From assembly GCA_964371055.1 (NCBI GenBank), contig CAYJLF010000001.1, forward strand, positions 248,001 through 312,000: a stretch of DNA of 64,000 nucleotides, in the 5' to 3' direction. Origin of the DNA: CAYJLF01 sp964371055. Lineage in GTDB: Bacteria > Eisenbacteria > RBG-16-71-46 > CAIMUX01. Of the stretch, positions 28,601 to 37,573 are shown in pieces. Position numbers and translations under genes: made by a program. The first letter of the stretch is position 1. The number at the start of each line of letters is the position of its first letter. Below the pieces are notes generated by a model, which searched no databases, was not told the origin of the DNA, and was given only the letters and a program-made list of their open reading frames with translations.

Positions 28601-30554
28601 CCTCCCCTTCACCTTCCAGCACTACGGCCAGGCCTTCACGACCGCCACGATCTGCTCGAACGGCTGGATCCAGCCGGGCGTGACCTGGATGACCGACTAT
28701 CGCAACTGGACCCTGCCGAGCCCCGGTGGTCCCGACGGGATCATCGCGGCCTTCTGGGACGACATCTACGAGGTCACGAGCCCGCCCGGACATGTCTACC
28801 AGTGGTTCGACTCCGCCAACCACCGGTGGATCGTCCAGTGGAGCCGGATGAAGAACGATGTCAGCGGTTCCGCCGAGACGTTCCAGGCGATCCTGCACGA
28901 CCCGACCTACTATCCGACCGACACCGGCGACGGGATGATCATCTTCCAGTATCACACCGTGAACAACCCCGATGGGACCGACGGCCACTGCACCGTGGGC
29001 GTGGAGAGCCCGGATAACGAGATCGGACTCACCTATACCTACTTCGCCCGTTATCCGCAGGGCGCCGCGACGCTGGCCGCCGGGCGCGCGATCAAGTTCC
29101 TGCCCAAGCGCGAGGTCCTGACCGGCGTGTTGCACGGGGTGGTCCAAAACGCCTCGGCGGGTGGAATTCCCCTGGCGGGAGTCACGGTCCAGGTGGTCGA
29201 GAGCGGCAATACCTATACCACGGGAGCGCTCGGCACCTACTCGGGAGAGGAGTTGACCGGCAGCTACACGGTCATCGCCAGCCGGAGCGGATTCGCGCCC
29301 GACACCCTGGAAGCCGTGGCGGTGCCGGCAGGCGGATCGGCAGAGGCCGATTTCGCGCTGCAGGACATCGCGCCCCCCGTCGTCACGATGGTGGGACGGA
29401 TCGCCTCCACGGCGGACACGCTCGGCCCTTACGCGGCCGAAGCTGCGGCCGCCGACGCCTCGCCTCTCGCGGAGGTGTCTCTGCGCTACCGCATCTACGA
29501 CGGCCCGTGGCAGACGCTGCCCATGGCGGGGGGCGCGACTCCGACCTACTTCGACGCCGAGATTCCGGGACAGCTCTGGACCACGCGCGTCGACTACTAC
29601 GTCGAGGCCCGGGACGCCGGAGGCAACATCGCGACCGATCCCCCGGGAGCGCCGGCGGAGCACTTCGTCTTCTGGGTCGGCCCCCTGCTGACCGCCTACG
29701 CTTCCGCCTTCGAGCAGACCGAAACGGAGTGGACCGTCGGATCGGCCGAAGACACGGCCGTCGACGGAATCTGGGAGCAGGTCGATCCCAACGGCACCTG
29801 GCACGTGGTCACGCCGGTCCAGCCGGAGGACGACCACACCCCCGATCCGGGCACGATCTGCTGGGTGACGGGACAGGCGCCGCCCGACTCCGGCGAGGAT
29901 GACAACGACGTCGAGGGAGGAGCCACGAGTCTCGTCTCGCCGCGGCTCGACCTCGACATCGACGGGCTGGTGATCCTCCGGTACTGGCGCTGGTACACCA
30001 ACGACACCCAGGGGGCGTCCGACGACGAGTGGGTCGTCGAAGTCAGCGAAGACGACGGCGCCACCTGGAAGGACCTGGAACGGACCTCCGTCAGCGAGCG
30101 GCAGTGGACCCGGATGGAGTTCGTCCTCTCCGACCTCATGACCATGACCAACCAGGTCCGCGTCCGCTTCCGGGCCTCGGATTTCGGCCCCCCCTCCATC
30201 GTGGAGGCGGCGGTGGATGACTTCGAGATCGTCTACATCGGACAGACTCCGGCCGGCGTGGAGGAAACTCTCTACGTCCCGTTCGGGTTCGCGCGCGGGC
30301 CGGCCAACCCGGCGCGCCCCGGCTCGGCGGTGCGCTTCGGCCTCGAACGGTCGGGGCCGGTCCAGCTCGCCCTCTACGACATCCAGGGACGCCGGATCCG
30401 TACGCTGATCGAGGGGTCGCTGGGCGCCGGAATGCACACGCTGACCTGGGACGGGCGCGATGACCGCGGACACCTGGTCCCCTCGGGCGCCTACTTCTAC
30501 CGGCTCGAGGCGGGTCGTCAGGCCCAGAACCGGAAGATCCTGCTGGTCCACTGA
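25683..30554 (+). CDS. Secreted C25 (gingipain-fold) multi-domain protein, tandem copy 2
   Basis: A 1623-residue paralog of the preceding gene, similar along its full length. It has a signal peptide (about 1-33, ending at MAQA), a propeptide, and a C25 domain with EYVVLAGDASGS and DAHLGRLSFESLAELE. Cys477 sits in ISTCGTGSF and Tyr449 in YRGYIG where gingipains have His. Ig domains, a jelly-roll (ICSNGWIQPG), a regulatory-like unit (HGVVQNASAGGIPLAGVTVQ), a MAM-like module (LRYWRWYTND) and the sorting tail TWDGRDDRGHLVPSGAYFYR follow. The chosen ATG follows GGGGGA. An upstream extension would run into the Ns and lacks a signal peptide. Tandem duplication followed by divergence is the simplest origin. 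Confidence 0.86.
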   Translation: MHRKMSRRPRLFRAGLALALALFGATFGMAQAESGSRILGPGAMDEPPTMRLIEERSDGISLEFSLPSLVVEEVEFEGQAFQSLAIPGGGDEGPIGGPMLPTFGRFIAVPDYAGVRVELIVEEEEEHAGYRVVPLQDESATTFAYDPAAYARSGFGSDPQVVPGSAALLRGLRVVPIRIAPVRYNPAEGTIRVVRKARLEVSFTGEDLSNATSSPRPLTPSFDRIYRELVVNYPRGEKSGAEAAPGTWLVICRNSTDVTTRLQPLIEWRKRKGYPVYLATTAETGTTKEAIKTWIQNAYNGWANPPEYVVLAGDASGSYSLPCWYETQSGYNGEGDHPYCQLAGNDILADAHLGRLSFESLAELETIVAKMVNYERTPEMSDPGWFTRACLVGDPSSSGYSTIQVQQWIKQRLLQLSYTQIDTIFGGNFVSQMTTALNRGDSFFCYRGYIGMSGWGNSNTYALGNGAKMPFCVISTCGTGSFASSTARSEAFLRAGTATAPRAGIGAIGTATSGTHTRFNNCYTFGTFWGALYKDAWEMGAAHTWGKLNLYLNYQETQSNWVIIFSYWNNLMGDPAGEVWTAVPTNLAVSHPASVATGANSFSVAVTDAGQPCPGALVCLYKSGGTEIQATGITGADGQVELPVAGLTAGTAQLTVSKHDRQCYLADVTVNSPALYVGYAASAVDDDNSGESAGDGDGLINPLEGIELRVQLRNTGSQTASNVTAVLTSESPYVTITDQAETFGSIAAGGTVWSVDDFGFVVDGGCPHGETIRFGLDITSGAEQWHALIDLTVDSATFQPGTQHVYNGGGNGLFDPGETVGLSIALRNTGTVAAEGIQATLHSLSEYVSVPAGVRGYPVIAPGGVQENTANPFSVQARADTPNGYQASMRMVVEFNAGVRDTVDFLVPVGTRAATDPIGPDAYGYWAYDNTDTAYPEAPTYGWIEIDPNYGGAGTQVQLGDYGSYQDKSRAVNLPFTFQHYGQAFTTATICSNGWIQPGVTWMTDYRNWTLPSPGGPDGIIAAFWDDIYEVTSPPGHVYQWFDSANHRWIVQWSRMKNDVSGSAETFQAILHDPTYYPTDTGDGMIIFQYHTVNNPDGTDGHCTVGVESPDNEIGLTYTYFARYPQGAATLAAGRAIKFLPKREVLTGVLHGVVQNASAGGIPLAGVTVQVVESGNTYTTGALGTYSGEELTGSYTVIASRSGFAPDTLEAVAVPAGGSAEADFALQDIAPPVVTMVGRIASTADTLGPYAAEAAAADASPLAEVSLRYRIYDGPWQTLPMAGGATPTYFDAEIPGQLWTTRVDYYVEARDAGGNIATDPPGAPAEHFVFWVGPLLTAYASAFEQTETEWTVGSAEDTAVDGIWEQVDPNGTWHVVTPVQPEDDHTPDPGTICWVTGQAPPDSGEDDNDVEGGATSLVSPRLDLDIDGLVILRYWRWYTNDTQGASDDEWVVEVSEDDGATWKDLERTSVSERQWTRMEFVLSDLMTMTNQVRVRFRASDFGPPSIVEAAVDDFEIVYIGQTPAGVEETLYVPFGFARGPANPARPGSAVRFGLERSGPVQLALYDIQGRRIRTLIEGSLGAGMHTLTWDGRDDRGHLVPSGAYFYRLEAGRQAQNRKILLVH

Positions 30555-30581
30555 TCTCTGGACTCCGGTTGGCGCATCAAG

Positions 30582-30625
30582 ACGCGCCGGTCACCGCCTC
30601 GGGCGGGGCCGGCGCGTTTCGCCTT
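30582..30625 (+). terminator. Terminator after C25 copy 2
   Basis: ACGCGCCGG pairs perfectly with CCGGCGCGT, and an inner CCGCC/GGCGG pairing extends the hairpin. It is followed by TTCGCCTTTC, a broken T-run. It lies 28 bases past the stop codon. Confidence 0.6.
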
Positions 30626-30648
30626 TCGGTTCGATCCACGGCACGCGC

Positions 30649-30677
30649 TTGTGCCGGCCGATCCGGACAGCTACAGT
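30649..30677 (+). promoter_or_regulatory. Sigma-70-like promoter candidate for the methyltransferase gene
   Basis: TTGTGC, a 17-base spacer and TACAGT (4 of 6) lie 65 bases before the ATG at 30743 and directly after the upstream terminator. Spacing is ideal, but the -35 match is only 3 of 6. Confidence 0.35.
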
Positions 30678-30742
30678 CTCGGCTCGTCCGTTGAACAGAT
30701 CCAACCCGGGCCGCGGCGCAACGCCGCGAGGAAACCGCCATC

Positions 30743-31534
30743 ATGACCTCAGTCCGCCGTTCGCGCGATCGACACGAGCTGTACGAGGCTGCCGTACAGT
30801 GCCCTGAAGCCGACGTCATCTTCTTCGACCGGGTCTACCGGGAGTGGAACGGATCCCTGCCGCGATCTCTGCGCGAGGACTTCTGCGGCACCGCCGCGAT
30901 CTGCGCCGAGTGGGTGCGACGAAGGCGGGACAACACGGCGATCGGCGTCGACCTGCATGCCCCGACGCTCGCGGTGGGGAAACGGCGGCACATTGCGCCC
31001 CTGGGCGATGATGCCGCGCGCGTTGCGCTGCTACGCCAGGATGTTCGCGCCACTCGGGCCCCTAAGGTTGACGTGATCGGGGCGCTCAACTTCTCCTACA
31101 TGGTGTTCCGGCGCCGGTCCGAACTCGTCGACTACTTCCGCGGCGTGCGCGCGTCGCTGGCGCGGCACGGGATCTTCGTCCTGGACATCTTCGGCGGCTG
31201 GGACGCCCAGGCGCTCAAGACCGAGACCCGGCGCCGGAGCGGGTTCACCTACGTTTGGGACCAGGCGGCGTTCGACCCCATCACCCACCACACTCGGTTC
31301 CACATTCACTTCCGATTCCCTGACGGCAGCGAGATGCGCCGCGCCTTCACCTACGACTGGAGACTCTGGACCATCCCGGAAGTGCAGGAGGCTCTGGCCG
31401 AGGCCGGCTTCGGCCGCTCCACCGTCTACTGGGAGGGGACCGATCAGCGGACCGGGCGCGGCAACGGGGTCTTCCGCCGGACGGCCAGGACGGCGAGCTG
31501 CCCGGGGTGGATCGCCTACATCGCGGCCGGTTGA
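30743..31534 (+). CDS. Class I SAM-dependent methyltransferase
   Basis: A 263-residue soluble methyltransferase of the Rossmann type. Motif I is seen as LREDFCGTAAICAEWV (about 46-62), followed by the acidic strand GVDLHAPTLAVGK that would hold the SAM ribose. DVIGALNFSYMVF is motif IV-like, and the HGIFVLDIFGGW strand comes before a beta-sheet C-terminal part (THHTRFHIHFRFPDG; RAFTYDWRLWTIPEV). The substrate is not evident; the C-terminal sheet resembles small-molecule methyltransferases. It stands alone between the C25 genes and the MacAB set, with its own probable promoter. Confidence 0.82.
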   Translation: MTSVRRSRDRHELYEAAVQCPEADVIFFDRVYREWNGSLPRSLREDFCGTAAICAEWVRRRRDNTAIGVDLHAPTLAVGKRRHIAPLGDDAARVALLRQDVRATRAPKVDVIGALNFSYMVFRRRSELVDYFRGVRASLARHGIFVLDIFGGWDAQALKTETRRRSGFTYVWDQAAFDPITHHTRFHIHFRFPDGSEMRRAFTYDWRLWTIPEVQEALAEAGFGRSTVYWEGTDQRTGRGNGVFRRTARTASCPGWIAYIAAG

Positions 31535-31716
31535 CGCCGATGGGCCGCTGACCCGCGGACCGGGCACCGGGCGCGTCACACTCTTGCCACGAAACCCCCT
31601 GGCGCGGGAGCGGTAGGATCTCGAGCGGGCGGGGGCAGAAGCGGCGGGATCGATTCCAGCGATTCAGGGGCGGTCCCGCCATCCCTGCGCGCATCCAAGA
31701 TCCGGGAGGAGAAACG

Positions 31717-32991
31717 ATGTCCCGACGGCGTATCTGGATCCTGCTCGTTCTCGTCGCGGTCGCGGCCGCGGTCATCGTGGCCCTCGCCGGACGGGGTGGG
31801 GACGCGGCCCCGGCATGGCGGACCGAGGCTGTCACCCGCGGCGCGGTTCGCACGCAGGTCTCGGCCACGGGCACCCTGAGCGCGGTGACGACCGTCCAGG
31901 TCGGAAGCCAGGTCAGCGGCACGATCGCGGCGCTCTACGCCGACTTCAACGGTGTGGTCAAGCGCGGCCAGGTGCTCGCCCAACTCGATCCCACGTTTCT
32001 CCGCGCCCAGGTCGCACAGAACCGGGCCGAACTCCAGCGGGCCGAGGTGCAGTTGCGCCAGGCCCTCCGGGACAGCGCCCGGGTCGCCCCGCTCGGGGCC
32101 CAGGGCCTGGCGTCGCAGGCCGACCTGGATGCGACGCAGACTTCGCTCGACGCGGCGCGGGCCTCCGTTGCAGCCGCCCGCGCCACCATGGAACGGGCGG
32201 AGACTAACCTGCGCTACGCCACGATCGTCTCACCCATCGACGGCGTCGTCATCTCGCGCGACGTCGACGAGGGACAGACCGTCGCGGCCTCTCTCCAGGC
32301 GCCGACGCTCTTCACGATCGCCAACGACCTGACGCAGATGCAGCTCGAGACCGCCGTCGACGAGGCCGACATCGGATCGATCAAGGCCGGGCAGGCCGCC
32401 AGCTTCACGGTCGATTCCTATCCGGAAATGAGCTTTCGCGGAACCGTCCACCAGGTGCGCCTGCAGCCCGAGACGATCCAGAATGTCGTGACCTATACGG
32501 TCGTCATCCTGGTGGAGAACCCGGACCTGCGCCTCCTCCCCGGCATGACCGCGAACGTGACGATCCTGGTCGACTCGGTCGAGGGAGTCCTCAAGGTTCC
32601 GGCCGGAGCGCTCCGGTTCAGGCCACCCGGGGCCGCGGCGCCAGGCGACGCCGGTCCGCCGCGATCCGCGCCCGCGCCGGCCGGCGAGCGGCGCGAAGGG
32701 GGCCCTCGTCCCACGCCGGGATCGGAATCGGGAGGACCTCTTGCCGGAGGCGGCCGGGGCCGGGTGTTCGTCCTGGACGGGGGGGAGCCTCGCCCGGTCC
32801 GGGTCCGTACCGGGCTGAGCGACGGCACCTTTACCGCCGTCTTCGCCGATTCGCTCCGCGAGGGGGACCTGGTGATCGTCGGAACCGCCTCCTCCACCAA
32901 CGGAGCCGCTCCGGCATCCGGCCAGGTCAACCCGTTCGGGCCACGCATGCCCACCGGCCGCAGTGGGAGCAGCAGCGGGGGCCGGCGCTGA
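31717..32991 (+). CDS. macA: Periplasmic adaptor (membrane fusion) protein, MacA/HlyD type
   Basis: A 424-residue adaptor with an N-terminal membrane anchor (IWILLVLVAVAAAVIVAL). Split lipoyl halves follow (QVGSQVSGTIAALYADFNGV and IVSPIDGVVISRDVDEGQT), flanking a coiled-coil hairpin (about 85-165). Then come a beta-barrel (AGQAASFTVDSYPEMSFRGT) and a membrane-proximal domain with a Pro/Gly-rich insertion near 305-350. It would link the MacB-type pump to an outer-membrane channel, which is not encoded here. The ATG follows GGGAGGAG. It opens a three-gene set with the ATPase and permease downstream. Confidence 0.88.
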   Translation: MSRRRIWILLVLVAVAAAVIVALAGRGGDAAPAWRTEAVTRGAVRTQVSATGTLSAVTTVQVGSQVSGTIAALYADFNGVVKRGQVLAQLDPTFLRAQVAQNRAELQRAEVQLRQALRDSARVAPLGAQGLASQADLDATQTSLDAARASVAAARATMERAETNLRYATIVSPIDGVVISRDVDEGQTVAASLQAPTLFTIANDLTQMQLETAVDEADIGSIKAGQAASFTVDSYPEMSFRGTVHQVRLQPETIQNVVTYTVVILVENPDLRLLPGMTANVTILVDSVEGVLKVPAGALRFRPPGAAAPGDAGPPRSAPAPAGERREGGPRPTPGSESGGPLAGGGRGRVFVLDGGEPRPVRVRTGLSDGTFTAVFADSLREGDLVIVGTASSTNGAAPASGQVNPFGPRMPTGRSGSSSGGRR

Positions 32992-33005
32992 CGCGCCGGG
33001 GTATC

Positions 33006-33779
<774 letters not shown>

Positions 33780-33856
33780 GGGATCGGCCGTCCCGGTCCG
33801 GAACCGGACCCGGCATCAGGCAAGGAGCCTGCCCCGGTGAAGACGACGAAAGGAGC

Positions 33857-35080
33857 ATGATGTTCCGCTTCAGTCTTCTGCTCAAGGCCGCGTTGCGATC
33901 GATCGCCCGGAACAAGATGCGCTCGGGGCTCACCGTCCTCGGCATCATCATCGGGGTCGCGGCGGTCATCGCCATGGTCGGCATCGGCGAAGGGGCGAGC
34001 AATATGCTCAAGTCCCAGATCGCGTCCCTCGGTGACAATGTCATCAATGTCTTCCCCGGCTCTCACTTCGGCGGCGGCCGCTCGGGCGGAGCCGGCACGA
34101 GTTCCAGCCTGACCGAGGAGGACGCCGAGGCGATCCGGACCCTGGTCCCCTCCGTGTCCCGCATCAGCCCGATCGCGCGCAGCGGCGCCATGGCGGTCTA
34201 CGGCAACCAGAACTGGCAGACCTCGGTCATGGGGGGCGGCCCCGACTTCTTCACCATCCGGAGCTGGGCGATCGTGAAGGGAAGCGGGTTCAACGACTCC
34301 GCCATCCGCGGGGCGGCCAAGGTGGCGGTCATCGGCCAGACCGTCGCCGAACGACTCTTCGGGGACGCCGACCCGATCGGCGAGACGATCCGGCTGAAGC
34401 GGCTTCCGTTTACGGTCATCGGCATCCTCGACCGCAAGGGACAGAATGCGTGGGGACAGGATCAGGATGACGTGATCATCGCGCCCTACACGACCGTCAT
34501 GAAGAAGCTCTCCGGTCAAACCTCCCTGAGCATGGTCCTCGCCTCCGCACGCTCCTTCGAGGAACTCCCGGCTGCGACCGATGCGATCACTTCGCTCCTG
34601 CGGCAGCGCCACCGCATCGGTCCCACCCAGGACGATGACTTCACGGTGCGGACGCAGCAGGACATCAGCAACGTCATGGGCTCGACCGCCCAGGTGATGA
34701 AGACCCTCCTCGCCGTGATCGCATCCATTTCGCTGCTCGTCGGCGGGATCGGGATCATGAACATCATGCTGGTCTCGGTCACGGAACGAACGAGGGAGAT
34801 CGGGATCCGGATGGCCGTCGGGGCCAAGGGATGGCACGTGCTGGTGCAGTTCCTCTCCGAGGCGATAGTCCTGTCGAGCCTCGGTGGTCTCCTGGGCATC
34901 ATCCTGGGAGTCGGTTCGGCGCGGGTGGTGGAATCGACCATGCGCTGGCCGGTCGACGTGGCGCCGCACTGGATCATCGCCGCATTCGCTGTGGCTGCGG
35001 CGGTTGGCGTTCTCTTCGGCTTCTGGCCGGCGCGCAAGGCATCCCGCCTCGATCCGATCGAGGCGCTGCGCTACGAATAA
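33857..35080 (+). CDS. MacB-type ABC transporter permease
   Basis: A 407-residue permease with four membrane segments in the MacB arrangement: one near the N-terminus (LTVLGIIIGVAAVIAMVGIG) and three at the C-terminus (IASISLLVGGIGIMNIMLVS; the stretch after LSEAIVL; WIIAAFAVAAAVGVLFGFWP). A periplasmic MacB_PCD domain lies between, and the ending is ARKASRLDPIEALRYE. Two ATGs (33857, 33860) follow AAAGGAG; spacing slightly favours the second, a one-codon difference. With the ATPase and adaptor it should form a tripartite, mechanotransmission-type exporter of peptides, lipids or drugs. Confidence 0.9.
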   Translation: MMFRFSLLLKAALRSIARNKMRSGLTVLGIIIGVAAVIAMVGIGEGASNMLKSQIASLGDNVINVFPGSHFGGGRSGGAGTSSSLTEEDAEAIRTLVPSVSRISPIARSGAMAVYGNQNWQTSVMGGGPDFFTIRSWAIVKGSGFNDSAIRGAAKVAVIGQTVAERLFGDADPIGETIRLKRLPFTVIGILDRKGQNAWGQDQDDVIIAPYTTVMKKLSGQTSLSMVLASARSFEELPAATDAITSLLRQRHRIGPTQDDDFTVRTQQDISNVMGSTAQVMKTLLAVIASISLLVGGIGIMNIMLVSVTERTREIGIRMAVGAKGWHVLVQFLSEAIVLSSLGGLLGIILGVGSARVVESTMRWPVDVAPHWIIAAFAVAAAVGVLFGFWPARKASRLDPIEALRYE

Positions 35081-35099
35081 GTCGGCGATCGGGGCCGAT

Positions 35100-35774
35100 C
35101 TACCGGACCGCGGCCTCAGCCGGCTGGATCGAGGCGAGCATCGCCTCCAGACCGGGCAACGCCTTGTCCATCGCCGCGCGCGGGCCGGCGCACTTGAAGA
35201 ACCACGGCCCGCCTTCCCCTTCGACCACCGCGGCCCAAAGACGGTAGTTCTCCTTTTGCGCGCCTCCCTCGTGGGGAGTGCCGTGGGGATCACCGTGGGG
35301 TCCGCCTGCCATTCCCATCATCGATCCCGTCGCATAGGTGCCTTCCACCGCCACCGTGCTGGCGCGAAACGCGCCGACCTGCCGGCTCTCTCTTCGCGCC
35401 CGTTCGGCCGAGGGCTTCCCGTCCGGCTGGGAGATCTGCGCGATCCAACGATCGACGTTGGCCTGCACGTCTCCCCCCTGACCGGCGCCGAAGTGGAACA
35501 GAATCAGTTCAGGCCGGTCCTCCCCCTCTTTCGCCGGGGGGAGAGCGAACTGCGCGGCGCGCATCGAAGAAGCCGGCTCGACGTCCGTCCATCCTTCCGG
35601 CACGGAGAAGGCCAGTCCGGCCGAGGAGGTCGCGCGCATCGGGCCGGCGGCGCCGCTCCCGCCCGGAGAAGAACAGCCCGTGGCCACGAAGAACACCGCG
35701 ACGATCGCCAGCGCCAATCGCGATACGCGTTCGCCCATCCGCACCGCGGCGCCGTTGGACTGCATCGAGCTCAT
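35100..35774 (-). CDS. Putative lipoprotein of unknown function
   Basis: A 224-residue protein with a lipoprotein signal (ALAIVAVFFVATGC, lipidated Cys34). The mature part begins with a Gly/Ser linker and a compact domain starting GLAFSVPEGWTDVEPASSMR. That phrase is typical of small envelope proteins with a PsbP/Mog1-like alpha-beta fold. A His/Gly/Pro insertion (GGPHGDPHGTPHEGG) near residue 160 could bind metal. I recognise no family with certainty. It is convergent with the MacB-type permease and lies downstream of the kinase gene on the same strand. Confidence 0.6.
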   Translation of the reverse strand: MSSMQSNGAAVRMGERVSRLALAIVAVFFVATGCSSPGGSGAAGPMRATSSAGLAFSVPEGWTDVEPASSMRAAQFALPPAKEGEDRPELILFHFGAGQGGDVQANVDRWIAQISQPDGKPSAERARRESRQVGAFRASTVAVEGTYATGSMMGMAGGPHGDPHGTPHEGGAQKENYRLWAAVVEGEGGPWFFKCAGPRAAMDKALPGLEAMLASIQPAEAAVR

Positions 35775-35828
35775 CGTTCCTCCTTCCGGCGCACCCCCCG
35801 AAGACGGCGCACGCCTCTATGGTTAAAG

Positions 35829-35846
35829 GAGGGGCGGACGCCCCTC
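35829..35846 (-). terminator. Hairpin overlapping the stop codon of the sensor kinase gene
   Basis: On the minus strand GAGGGGCG and CGCCCCTC form a near-perfect stem with a tight loop that begins at the stop codon. It is followed by CTTTAACC. The T-run is short, so efficiency is doubtful. Confidence 0.4.
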
Positions 35847-37341
35847 AACTCCCCTGGATCGTTGGCAGTTTGACCGTGAAGGTCGACCCCTTGCCCGGGG
35901 TGCTTCGGATGTAGACGATTCCCCGGTGGGCCTCGACGATCTTGCGCACGATCCAGAGGCCGAGGCCGGTGCTGTCCTCTCCCCCCGTCGGCGCCGCCGT
36001 CAGCTTCTTCCCCATCTGGAACGCCTCTTCCAGGTCCTGCGGCGCGAAGCCGGGACCGGCATCGGTGATCTCGATCGTGATGTGGCTCGGCGTTCCCTTC
36101 AACTCGACCGCCACCGTCGAGTCGGTCCGGGAGTATTTGACCGCGTTGCTCACGAGGTTGTCGAGCACCTCCTCGATCCGGGGACCGTCCATCTCGATCT
36201 GCGGAAGGTGATCGGGGATCGAGGCTTTGATCGCGATCTGCTTGCGGGCGGCGGCGGCCTGGTTCATCCGCACGATCGATTCGACCATCGGCTTGAGCGA
36301 GTCGACCTTGAGATCGAGGGGAAGGTCCTTGACCTCGGCGATCAGCGCGTTGCTCAGGTCCTGAGAGAGCCTGAGGATCCGCGCGCTGGTCATCAGGATC
36401 TCGTCGATCAGCGACTTCTGCTGTTCAGCGTTGCCATCGTAGGACTGGAGCAGCTCCGCCAGCGCGGCGATGGCTCCGGCCGGATTCTTGATGTCGTGCG
36501 CGATCATCGCCATGAGCTCCTCTTTCTTCTGCTGGAGCTCGCGCAGCTGGGAGTTCGACTCCTCGAGGAAAGAGACCTCCTCGCGCAGTTCCCGGTTCAT
36601 CTTGCGCAGTCGGCGGGTCGAGTCGAGCAACTCGGCGACCTTCAGCCGCAGGCGGTCGACCTCGCGTTCGAGTTCGGAACTGAGGCGATCCACCAGCGGG
36701 TCACCCTCCCCCGCGCGCGGCGCGAAGCCGCCCAGGCGGGGAGGTTGCGCCGTGCCATCCCCTACGACGGTGGCGCCCCGCGGGACGCGTGGCCCATCCG
36801 GGCGGGTGCCCGCGGAGCGGCGCCGTCGAGCGAAGACCCAGACACCGGCGCCGCCGATCAGGAACGCAAGCCCCGCGATCAGCAGGACGGAAAGGGGAGA
36901 ACCCGCTCCGGGTCGCTCCGACGAGGGCTCCGCGGACATCCCCGAGGAGGCGGCCTGGCGTTCCAGCACGCGAAGGATCATCCCCGTGGTATCGGCCGGC
37001 CAGGAACCGTCCGGCGCGAAGGCCGCGATCCGAACCGGTCGTGTGCCAGACTCTGTCGTCGGAACGACGAGGAGCGTGTCTGAAGTCGGAACGCCCCAGG
37101 TGATGCCATCGGCCGAGATTCGGAATCGCGCCTCCGCGGGACGGGGCCGGAGCGCGACCGCGAGAGAGAGTCGTTGCCCGGTCTCGACGCGGAGTTCGCC
37201 GGCCTCGGCCAGGACGGACCTGCCGTCGACTTCGATCGCGACGATTTCGAGGCGCGGGCGGCTCCCCTCCCGGGCCAGGGTCGCAACGGGCAGGCCACCG
37301 ATCAGAAGGAGGGCAGCCCAGGAGAGAACGTGGATCTGCAT
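35845..37341 (-). CDS. Sensor histidine kinase with extracytoplasmic Ig-like sensor
   Basis: A 498-residue kinase with a signal-like N-terminus (MQIHVLSWAALLLIGGLPVA) and an extracytoplasmic beta-rich domain (about 25-135) whose FRISADGITWGVP phrase resembles Y_Y_Y/Ig-type sensor domains. A membrane helix (about 150-172) leads to a long coiled coil (about 220-275). The HisKA box is MAMIAHDIKNPAGAIA and the HATPase domain has N-box LVSNAVKYSRTD, G1 DAGPGFAP and G2 STGLGLWIVRKIVEAH. No response regulator is adjacent, so it is an orphan here. The start lacks a clear ribosome-binding site, but the signal-like sequence supports it. Confidence 0.85.
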   Translation of the reverse strand: MQIHVLSWAALLLIGGLPVATLAREGSRPRLEIVAIEVDGRSVLAEAGELRVETGQRLSLAVALRPRPAEARFRISADGITWGVPTSDTLLVVPTTESGTRPVRIAAFAPDGSWPADTTGMILRVLERQAASSGMSAEPSSERPGAGSPLSVLLIAGLAFLIGGAGVWVFARRRRSAGTRPDGPRVPRGATVVGDGTAQPPRLGGFAPRAGEGDPLVDRLSSELEREVDRLRLKVAELLDSTRRLRKMNRELREEVSFLEESNSQLRELQQKKEELMAMIAHDIKNPAGAIAALAELLQSYDGNAEQQKSLIDEILMTSARILRLSQDLSNALIAEVKDLPLDLKVDSLKPMVESIVRMNQAAAARKQIAIKASIPDHLPQIEMDGPRIEEVLDNLVSNAVKYSRTDSTVAVELKGTPSHITIEITDAGPGFAPQDLEEAFQMGKKLTAAPTGGEDSTGLGLWIVRKIVEAHRGIVYIRSTPGKGSTFTVKLPTIQGS

Positions 37342-37573
37342 GGGGCGAGTCAAACACGCCCGGGGGCGCAGGGCAAGCCCACGGCGACGTGGCCGGGCGT
37401 GAGGCCGGGAGACCGGCGAAGGCTCCGGGCGGCCGCGGACGGTAACCCCCTCCCTCGCCCGTGAACGCGCGGGACCGCTGTGATACCATCGAGCGCGAGC
37501 CGGCCCCTCTCGCCTGATGCCGGCCTGGTCGGCCGGAGAACACGCCACCTGACCGGTCCCCGCGGAGGCCGTC

